DNA of 6,609 bases from Alcanivorax sp. UBA4485 (lineage in GTDB: Bacteria > Pseudomonadota > Gammaproteobacteria > Pseudomonadales > Alcanivoracaceae). The stretch is from contig DGNT01000040.1 of assembly GCA_002389055.1 (NCBI GenBank), forward strand, positions 1 through 6,609, in the 5' to 3' direction. Position 1 is the stretch's first letter. The number at the start of each line of letters is the position of its first letter. The translations under genes were made by a program, and so were the position numbers. Below, piece after piece: positions 1 to 5,035 of this stretch. Under the pieces are notes generated by a model that saw only the letters and a program-made list of their open reading frames with translations, was not told where the DNA came from and searched no databases.

Positions 1-460
1 GGTAGGAACGGGCGTAAATGCCGGGCGCCGAGTGGCCCTGGAAATACACCAGGTCGCCGGGGTTGTCTTCGTGGGGGGCTTTGAAAAAGTGGTTGAAGCC
101 GACGTCGTAGAGCGTGGCCGACGACGCGAAGGTGGCGATGTGCCCGCCCAGTTCGTCGTCGTTGTCCTTGTTGGCCCGGATCACCATCGCCAGCGCGTTC
201 CAGCGCACCAGGGAACGGATGCGTCGTTCCATGTAGATGTCGCCGGGGATCGGCGCTTCGTCTTTAGGGCGGATGGTGTTGAGGTAAGGGGTGTCGAGGT
301 GGGTGCGGATAACGCCCTGTTCCTGGGCTTCGTTGGTGAGGGTTTCCAGCAGCCAGCCGGCGCGTTCGGGCCCCTCCTGTTCCAGCACCGATTCCAGTGC
401 CTCAAGCCATTCCCGGGTTTCTTCCGGGTCCACGTCTTCGAAGAAGTTTCTGTTCTGCAT
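1..460 (-). CDS. aceE: Pyruvate dehydrogenase E1 component, N-terminal part (partial)
   Basis: This is the thiamine-diphosphate-dependent E1 subunit of the cytoplasmic pyruvate dehydrogenase complex. It decarboxylates pyruvate and passes the acetyl group to the lipoyl domains of AceF. Only the first 153 codons lie here; the family is about 890 residues long. The protein starts MQNRNFFEDVDPEETREWL, matching the N-terminal segment of homodimeric AceE (DVDPxETRxWL). Further on come MERRIRSLVRWNA (residues 77-89), ELGGHIATFASSATLYDV (103-120), FNHFF (122-126) and DLVYFQGHSAPGIYAR (136-151). His107 and His143 align with the E. coli active-site residues I recall as His106 and His142. The ATG at 460 is preceded by AAAAAGGA about 9 nt upstream, a good ribosome binding site. 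It lies downstream of ampE on the same strand but across 368 bp that hold a REP element and a candidate promoter, so it is probably transcribed independently. No pdhR regulator gene lies next to it. The identification is secure; the C-terminus and any aceF are outside the window. Confidence 0.97.
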   Translation of the reverse strand, partial: MQNRNFFEDVDPEETREWLEALESVLEQEGPERAGWLLETLTNEAQEQGVIRTHLDTPYLNTIRPKDEAPIPGDIYMERRIRSLVRWNALAMVIRANKDNDDELGGHIATFASSATLYDVGFNHFFKAPHEDNPGDLVYFQGHSAPGIYARSY

Positions 461-514
461 GGGCGCGCGTCCTTTTTCGCAGTGCCTGGCCGGCGCGGGA
501 TCGCCGCGACGGCG

Positions 515-562
515 GGGTAAACGACGGAAACGGCGCGGGGTATATAGGCCGTTTCGTTACCC
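515..562. repeat. Imperfect inverted repeat in the aceE upstream region
   Basis: The left arm GGGTAAACGACGGAAACGGC (515-534) pairs with the complement of GCCGTTTCGTTACCC (548-562). The arms share GGGTAA, CGA and AAACGGC; the left arm carries 4 extra bases. The repeat surrounds the sequence just downstream of the candidate -10, where an operator or a structure at the start of the leader could act. No regulator can be named. Confidence 0.35.
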
Positions 563-586
563 GATCATAGCAGCAAGAACGGACAG

Positions 587-602
587 CTTCATGTCCATGA
601 AG
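587..602. promoter_or_regulatory. 16-bp dyad CTTCATG-TC-CATGAAG, possible operator
   Basis: Perfect 7-bp inverted arms are separated by 2 bp. The left arm covers the position where the -35 hexamer of the candidate aceE promoter would lie (17 bp upstream of the -10 at 569-564). The placement suits a repressor or activator site. It does not resemble the ATTGGTnnnACCAAT-type site known for E. coli PdhR. The regulatory role is inferred. Confidence 0.35.
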
Positions 603-633
603 GTCGCGTGTTCGAACGGTAGCTGCAGGTCGC

Positions 634-795
634 TTGTGGGAGCGGGCCTTGCCCGCGAAAGGGAGGCTTTAGCCTCCCGGCAAAGGTTGCCCCGCAGGAT
701 TCCAGAGTCCCTTCTAAGCGGACTGCCAAGAAACCTCTCTGGGATCCTGCCGGCAAGCGTAGCTTGCCTTTCGCGGGCGGGGCCCGCTCGCACAA
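634..795. repeat. REP-bounded inverted-repeat element A (REPIN or MITE-like)
   Basis: This 162-bp element begins with a REP palindrome (634-660, stem GCGGGC-CTT-GCCCGC at 642-656) and ends with an inverted REP (769-795, stem GCGGGC-GGG-GCCCGC at 773-787). Inside lie further perfect hairpins: GGGAGGC-TTTA-GCCTCCC (661-678), GGCAA-AGG-TTGCC (679-691) and GGCAAGC-GTA-GCTTGCC (752-768). The right 60 bp (736-795) match element B in 57 positions. The sequences are of the kind known as REP in Pseudomonas, which are mobilised in trans by RAYT transposases. None is encoded here. The element lies 33 bp downstream of the ampE stop codon and may act as a terminator or 3' mRNA stabiliser. Confidence 0.9.
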
Positions 796-828
796 ATATG
801 GCTCCGTCGCGGCGTGATTGGCACTGCC

Positions 829-1668
829 TCAGGTGGGCAATACGGCCCAGAGCGCGGCGAAGATCAGCCAGACGGCGAGCGCGCGGAGCATCAGCTCCTG
901 GAGGCCTTCCAGGCGGTTGACGCCGGCCTGGAAGGCCGGGTCGTTGCTGTCGGCGTCGCCGCCGAGCGCGGCGTCGGCGGCCAGGGTGAGCAGGCCGCGG
1001 CTGTCGTCGAGCCGCCAGAGGCGCCCGCTGACGGCCTGGGCGACCATGCCAAAGTGCCCCACCAGAGCCAGTGCCAGGGTGGTCAGGCGCGCCGGGATCC
1101 AGGCCAGGGCGATATCCAGGCTGCGGGCCCAGTCGCTGTGCTCCGGGTGGCGGCGCAGCCAGGCCCGGTTCAGCACGAACAGCAGCGCCGCGCCGAACCC
1201 GAGCACCGTGACCCAGAACAGCACCGCGAACAGATCGCCGGCGCGCAGCACGAAGCGGTCGGCCAGATCGTTGAACCAGGCCCGTTCGCTGTCCGGGCCC
1301 TCATCCAGCGGCCCGGCATCGAACGCCTGGGCGGCGCTGCCGGCCAGGGCGTCGCGGTCGTTCATGCGCCCGCGCACCAGCAGGGTGTCCATGCGCCGGA
1401 ACTCGCTCTCCACGCCGATCAGCCAGAGCAGCAATACACCGCCCAGCAGCAGGGTCAGCAGCGCGCCCGCCAGGCCGCACAGCCAGCTGAACAGCAGCGC
1501 CACCAGCAGCGTCGGCAACGCCACCGCCAGCCACCACGCCAGCGCGCCGCCGCCCGGCGACAGCCGGTCGAGAAAGCGCTGATGGCGCTCCTCGCGGGTC
1601 AACCAAAGCGGCCAGCCGCCGTCGCGGCGGCGCAGGGCGAGCACAAGAAGAATGACGAGTAGTTTCAT
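829..1668 (-). CDS. ampE: AmpE-like inner-membrane protein
   Basis: AmpE is an inner-membrane protein of uncertain biochemistry, encoded with AmpD and historically proposed as a sensor in beta-lactamase induction. It is distantly related to the CobD/CbiB fold. The 279 residues agree with the usual length of about 284. It opens MKLLVILLVLALRR, with hydrophobic segments near residues 1-12, 42-62, 66-84, 146-168 and 260-277. LFWVTVLGFGAALLFVLNRAW (about 148-168) and DIALAWIPARLTTLALALVGH (about 185-205) match the family pattern LFW...AW and LDWVPVRL...LIGH. The ATG at 1668 has only a weak purine run (GGGG) before it. TGGTATAAA on the minus strand resembles an extended -10 but would give an almost leaderless transcript, so co-transcription from ampD seems likelier. 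The 210-bp gap to ampD holds REP element B. The family is identified by local motif match and by its position after ampD. Confidence 0.9.
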   Translation of the reverse strand: MKLLVILLVLALRRRDGGWPLWLTREERHQRFLDRLSPGGGALAWWLAVALPTLLVALLFSWLCGLAGALLTLLLGGVLLLWLIGVESEFRRMDTLLVRGRMNDRDALAGSAAQAFDAGPLDEGPDSERAWFNDLADRFVLRAGDLFAVLFWVTVLGFGAALLFVLNRAWLRRHPEHSDWARSLDIALAWIPARLTTLALALVGHFGMVAQAVSGRLWRLDDSRGLLTLAADAALGGDADSNDPAFQAGVNRLEGLQELMLRALAVWLIFAALWAVLPT

Positions 1669-1703
1669 AACCCCGTTTATACCACGTCAGCGCAGGAATG
1701 GTA

Positions 1704-1867
1704 GGAGCGGGCCTTGTGGGAGCGGGCCCCGCCCGCGAAAGGGAGCGAAGCTCCCGGCAGGATGCCAGAGAGGTATCTAAAGGTCGCACAAACAGCGTCT
1801 CTGGGATCCTGCCGGCAAGCAGAGCTTGCCTTTCGCGGGCGGGGCCCGCTCCCACAAGGGCCGCTCC
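1704..1867. repeat. REP-bounded inverted-repeat element B (REPIN or MITE-like) between ampD and ampE
   Basis: A 39-bp left arm (1704-1742) is the reverse complement of 1829-1867 with a single mismatch. The core runs 1714-1857. REP stems are at 1722-1736 (GCGGGC-CCC-GCCCGC) and 1835-1849. Inner hairpins are GGGAGC-GAA-GCTCCC (1741-1755) and GGCAAGC-AGA-GCTTGCC (1814-1830). Inner arms CCGGCAGGATGCCAGAGA (1754-1771) and TCTCTGGGATCCTGCCGG (1798-1815) pair with one mismatch around a 26-bp loop. The outermost copies of GGAGCGGGCC / GGGCCGCTCC look like an older REP half on each side. It ends 11 bp from the ampD stop codon. A transcript crossing it could fold into one long hairpin, which could reduce ampE expression or stabilise ampD mRNA. 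Confidence 0.93.
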
Positions 1868-1878
1868 CCCCAAGGCGG

Positions 1879-2409
1879 TTAGAGCCGGGTCCAGTCGAAG
1901 GCGGGTCCGGGGTCGGTCTTGCGGCCGGGGGCGATGTGCTCGTGACCGGTGACGGTGTCGTTGGACAGGCGCGGGTAGTGGGCGATCAGGGTGCCGAGAA
2001 GCGCGCGCAGGCTGCGGTACTGGGCGTCTTCGAAGGGAACGTGGTCGGCGCCTTCCAGCTCGATGCCGAGGGCGAAGTCGTTGCAGTTGTCGCGGCCGCG
2101 CCAGCGCGACACACCGGCGTGCCAGGCGCGCTGGTCGCAGGCCACGAACTGCACCAACTCGCCGTCGCGGCGGATCAGGAAGTGGGACGATACCTTGAGG
2201 TCGCGGATCTCTTCGAAGTACGGGTGCTCGGTCGGGTCCAGGCGGTTCTGGAAAAAGGCTTCCACCTGGGGGCCGCCGAATTGCTCCGGTGGCAGGCTGA
2301 TGTTGTGGATCACCACCAGGGCGATGTCTTCCGGGTCCGGGCGGGCATTGAAGTTGGGCGACGGCACTTTGCGCGCCTGGTCCACCCAATGATTGGTGAG
2401 AGTCAGCAT
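1879..2409 (-). CDS. ampD: 1,6-anhydro-N-acetylmuramyl-L-alanine amidase AmpD
   Basis: AmpD is a cytoplasmic zinc amidase of the amidase_2 family. It cleaves the bond between 1,6-anhydro-MurNAc and L-Ala in recycled muropeptides, lowering the signal that lets AmpR switch on ampC in species that carry that system. It is 176 residues, near the usual 183. The start MLTLTNHWVDQARKVPSPNF matches family N-termini. Zinc ligands are His35 (VVIHNISLPP), His156 (GHEHIAPGRKTDPG) and Asp166. Catalytic Glu117 (ALGIELEG) and Lys164 are present, as are the SSHFLIRRDG and WHAG segments. I chose the ATG at 2409. An upstream in-frame GTG at 2442 would only add 11 residues read from a REP palindrome. No Shine-Dalgarno sequence precedes the ATG (GAAAATAGCCCC), because the REP ends 8 nt upstream. 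It follows the DUF1631 gene by 39 bp and is probably co-transcribed with it. Confidence 0.97.
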   Translation of the reverse strand: MLTLTNHWVDQARKVPSPNFNARPDPEDIALVVIHNISLPPEQFGGPQVEAFFQNRLDPTEHPYFEEIRDLKVSSHFLIRRDGELVQFVACDQRAWHAGVSRWRGRDNCNDFALGIELEGADHVPFEDAQYRSLRALLGTLIAHYPRLSNDTVTGHEHIAPGRKTDPGPAFDWTRL

Positions 2410-2417
2410 GGGGCTAT

Positions 2418-2444
2418 TTTCGCGGGCGGGGCCCGCTCGCACAA
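2418..2444. repeat. Single REP palindrome between the DUF1631 gene and ampD
   Basis: This 27-bp REP is identical to the right REP of element A (769-795). Its stem is GCGGGC-GGG-GCCCGC at 2422-2436. It starts 4 bp after the DUF1631 stop codon and ends 8 bp before the ampD ATG, so it takes up 27 of the 39 intergenic bases. The location just past a stop codon is typical of REP sequences. Confidence 0.92.
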
Positions 2445-2448
2445 GACG

Positions 2449-4770
2449 TCAAGCGTTTTGCAGGCGCCGCAGGTCGCCGATCACCGCTTCCAGGGCGCGG
2501 TCGAACAGAGCGCCGTCTTCGATCAGTTTGACGTCGCCGTCGTGGAGCGCCAGCGCCAGGCCGGCGGCGTCGTATTCGCACACCTTGATGCCGCGCCGGT
2601 TAATGAACACCAGTTTGGCGCCGTCGCGGATGTTGGCGGCCAGCTTGGCGCGCTGGGCCTCCTCGCCCTCACCGATTTCCAGCCACTGGCCGGCGCGCAG
2701 GCCGCGGGCCCGCACCACCAGTTCATGGTCGTCGGGCAGTGCCGACGGGGCCGGCGGCTCGGGCTCCGGCGCCTCGGGCACCGCCACCCGTTCGGTCTCC
2801 AGCCCCTGGATCAGGCTGTCGTGGACGGCCAGAAGGTCGTCCAGCAGGGCGCGGGTTTCACCGGCGTCGTACTGAATCGATGCCAGGCCGTGCTCCAGCG
2901 CGCGCACCACTTTCGGGCTCAGGGCGCGCAGCTTGTCCAGATCCGCCGGGTCACGGTGGGGCATCACGCTCCACACCAGCGCGTCCACCGCCTTGGTGTA
3001 GCGGCGCCAGGCGTCGCTGTCCTCGCCCTGGCGCAGCCAGGTCAGGTAGAGCACCTGCTGCCAGCCCTGGCGCAGCAACCGCACCGCCACGTCCGGCACC
3101 TGGCGGCCGGCCAGGCGGGCATCGATATACAGGCGCGCTGCGTCACCGGCCTGCTCGGCGCGGGCCTTGCCCTCCTCGGCTTCGCGCACCCGCTCGGCGA
3201 CCCGTTCGGCGCGGGCCCGCTGGTCGCTGAAGAAGCTGTCGAATTCCGCCAGCAGCTCACTGAACAGGGCCGGGTCTTCGTCGTAATCGTCGATGATGGC
3301 GTGCACCGCCCGGTCGATGCGCTGGTAGGTGTCATCGTCGTAGCCCTGCTGCGGGTCCCACTGACAACCGGCGCGGGCCAGGGTATTGAGCAGCAGGCGG
3401 GCATCGTGCTCTTCGTTGCTGAAGAAGGTCTTATCGGCGATCGCCACCTTCAGCAGGGGAATCTGCAGCCGCCCGATCAGCGCCTTGATTTCCGAGGGCA
3501 GGCCGTCGTCGTCGAGGATGAAATCGAACAGCATGGCGACCAGATTAATAACGTCGTCGTCGGCCTGATCGAGGGCGTGGATGGCCTCGCTGTTCTCGCT
3601 CTCAAGCAGCTCGGAAAGCTCGTCCTTGACGCTGCGGTCCGGCGACTCGGCGCCGCCGCCCTCCAGGGCGTGCTCAAGGCGCTGCAGGCGGGTGAGCAGG
3701 CCGAACAGATCCTGGCTGCTGACCGCCTGCACCGGCGCGTCGGCGGTGAGAGGGGCGCCGTTCAGATGGGCCACGCCGTTATGCATGATCGCCATGCCAG
3801 AGGTCAGCGCCGGGCCAGCGTCGACCCCGGGCGTGCCGGTGGGCGCCGTGGGCGCGGACGAACCGGAGGCCGGCGCGCCGCCGGCGGGGCCCAACCCGCG
3901 CAGGGTGGTGAGCAATTCCTGAAGCAGCCCGAACATGGCGTTGTCCGCTGGCGGCGCGCCGGCCTGGGCGTGGCCCGCCGACGGCACACCACCGGCGGTG
4001 CGGGACTCGTCCGCGGAACCGGCGGCGTCGGAGCCCGGGGCCCCGGTTCCGCCGCCGCCCCCGCCAGCCGGGCGGCCGCGCGGCACCGGCACGGTTTTCA
4101 TGTCCGGCAGCACACCGGCGTCGGCCAACACCTGGTTGGCCTCCTGGACCATGGCGCCGGTTTCGTCCATCACCACCCGTTCGAACAGCTTGAGCACGAT
4201 CAGGCGGGCACGGATATCCAGCGACAGCCGCTCCAGGCAAGCGGAAAAACACGCGGCCAAGTTGCGCGGCTCCAGGGGGTTGTTTCTTTCGGTGATGTCG
4301 ACCTTGCTTTCGAACAGGTACTCGAGGCGGTGCTGGAAGGCGCGCAGGGCCTCGTCGTGGTTCTTACGGGCGCGGCGGGCCAGGTTGTCCAGGGCCACCG
4401 TGGTTTCCAGCTCTTCGTGCTTGACCAGCGCCAGGTCTTCCACCGCCACCTTGCCGGCGGCGCGTTCCCGGTCGTCCGTGGGGCGGGCACTGTCCTGGAA
4501 CAAGTTTCCCAGCGCCTGGCGGAAACCGGTCTCCAGGGCGCCGCGCTGCAGGCGCAGCTCGCGCATGGCGTCGAAGTAGCGGTCGCGCTCGCTGTCGGTC
4601 TCTTTTTCCGCCAGGTCGAACAGGGTGTCGTCGGCGCCGTCGAGCATGTCCGCCAGCAGCCCGCCGGCGCGCTCGATTACGCGATCACGCACCCGCTCGA
4701 GCGGCCTGGGCAGGCTCAGCGCGCGGCCTTTACCGCCTTCCAGCGGCTTGAGACGGGTCACTTTGGACAT
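2449..4770 (-). CDS. DUF1631 family protein of unknown function
   Basis: This 773-residue, mainly helical, acidic, soluble-looking protein matches my memory of the DUF1631 family, which lies beside ampD/nadC in pseudomonads. Its role is unknown. Residues 1-225 form a charged helical region (LSLPRPLERVRDRVIERAGG near the start). Residues about 230-322 are a Gly/Ala/Pro-rich linker with a run of six glycines. Residues about 350-660 are a second helical region. A Pro/Glu linker (about 665-677) leads to a C-terminal module (about 683-767) with GQWLEI, RAKLAANI, KLVFINRRGIKVCEY and ALFDRALEAV. That module recalls PilZ-like beta domains, but the c-di-GMP motif RxxxR-(D/N)xSxxG is not evident. The ATG at 4770 (MSKVTRLKPLEGG) has AAGGTG about 7 nt upstream, which is better than the in-frame GTG at 4779. 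No signal peptide or membrane segment is seen. It is the first gene of the minus-strand arm. Confidence 0.85.
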   Translation of the reverse strand: MSKVTRLKPLEGGKGRALSLPRPLERVRDRVIERAGGLLADMLDGADDTLFDLAEKETDSERDRYFDAMRELRLQRGALETGFRQALGNLFQDSARPTDDRERAAGKVAVEDLALVKHEELETTVALDNLARRARKNHDEALRAFQHRLEYLFESKVDITERNNPLEPRNLAACFSACLERLSLDIRARLIVLKLFERVVMDETGAMVQEANQVLADAGVLPDMKTVPVPRGRPAGGGGGGTGAPGSDAAGSADESRTAGGVPSAGHAQAGAPPADNAMFGLLQELLTTLRGLGPAGGAPASGSSAPTAPTGTPGVDAGPALTSGMAIMHNGVAHLNGAPLTADAPVQAVSSQDLFGLLTRLQRLEHALEGGGAESPDRSVKDELSELLESENSEAIHALDQADDDVINLVAMLFDFILDDDGLPSEIKALIGRLQIPLLKVAIADKTFFSNEEHDARLLLNTLARAGCQWDPQQGYDDDTYQRIDRAVHAIIDDYDEDPALFSELLAEFDSFFSDQRARAERVAERVREAEEGKARAEQAGDAARLYIDARLAGRQVPDVAVRLLRQGWQQVLYLTWLRQGEDSDAWRRYTKAVDALVWSVMPHRDPADLDKLRALSPKVVRALEHGLASIQYDAGETRALLDDLLAVHDSLIQGLETERVAVPEAPEPEPPAPSALPDDHELVVRARGLRAGQWLEIGEGEEAQRAKLAANIRDGAKLVFINRRGIKVCEYDAAGLALALHDGDVKLIEDGALFDRALEAVIGDLRRLQNA

Positions 4771-5035
4771 GGCACACACCTTGACGGCGACAAACGTGAA
4801 CTACGAAGCCCACTACGAATTTCCGTACGAAGAGTACCTTAGCACCGCCCTGTGCCGAGAAGTTTGAACCAATCCGCGATTCGGGGAATATCTGGCAACA
4901 CCGTACAAAAACCGCGATCGCCACTCACTTTCAACCGCTTCCCCTGACCGGCTAATTTACCTACTCTGGCTGTTTCGCGGTTGAGGCGCCGTGAAGGAAC
5001 GTTAATCGGGGACACCTGAAAAGGATAGACCGGCC
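4771..5035. promoter_or_regulatory. Divergent intergenic region between the DUF1631 gene and the AGCS transporter
   Basis: These 265 bp separate two divergent genes and must contain promoters for both, yet I see no convincing sigma-70 pair. TTGAAC (4864) and TAATTT (4953) on the plus strand are weak candidates only. The region is less GC-rich than its surroundings. It carries three copies of TACGAA at exact 12-bp spacing (4802, 4814, 4826). Ribosome binding sites are AAGGTG on the minus strand just before 4770 and AAGGA (5021-5025) on the plus strand. Confidence 0.5.
4802..4831. repeat. Three TACGAA direct repeats at 12-bp period
   Basis: TACGAA starts at 4802, 4814 and 4826, and the first two copies share the 7-mer CTACGAA. 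The repeats lie 32-61 bp upstream of the DUF1631 start, in its probable leader or promoter. They could be a regulator binding array or chance. Confidence 0.4.

Larger units (their letters stand above)
461..633 (-). promoter_or_regulatory. Upstream region of aceE with candidate extended -10 promoter
   Basis: This is the gene-free stretch between the REP element and aceE. On the minus strand TGCTATGAT (572-564) fits an extended -10 (TGnTATAAT with one mismatch), which puts a start site near 557 and gives a leader of about 97 nt. No good -35 hexamer is visible. Its expected position is occupied by a 16-bp dyad (587-602). A second imperfect dyad spans 515-562. The aceE ribosome binding site is at about 470-475. 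The promoter call rests on motif inspection only. Confidence 0.45.

Noticed and set aside
32..520. Plus-strand frame opposite aceE
   Set aside because: In-register antisense of the clear aceE N-terminus.
587..602. PdhR site upstream of aceE
   Set aside because: The dyad CTTCATG-TC-CATGAAG does not match the TTGGTnnnACCAA core of PdhR sites.
557..793. Short open frames with AGPARERQA-like peptides
   Set aside because: These are translations of REP palindromes, a common source of spurious proteins in REP-rich genomes.
634..795. Possible CRISPR-like or tandem repeat array from the repeated palindromes
   Set aside because: The repeats are inverted, unevenly spaced and of REP type, with no regular spacers and no cas genes.
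814..1662. Plus-strand frame of 282 codons opposite ampE
   Set aside because: In-register antisense shadow of ampE with Gln/Ala-rich low-complexity content.
1301..2389. Minus-strand frame of 362 codons across ampE and ampD
   Set aside because: It is out of frame with both well-supported genes. Its Arg/Pro/Ala-rich text and AGPARERQA-type stretches come from shifted codons and the REP element.
1714..4842. Open frame of 1042 codons on the plus strand, antisense to ampD and the DUF1631 gene
   Set aside because: Its codons are in register with those of the minus-strand genes, so it stays open simply because TTA, CTA and TCA are rare in this GC-rich DNA. It begins inside REP element B, and the protein resembles no family.
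4967..4986. Sigma-54-like TGGC...TTG upstream of the AGCS gene
   Set aside because: The spacing between the two elements is three bases too long for a -24/-12 promoter, and the GC of the -12 box is missing.
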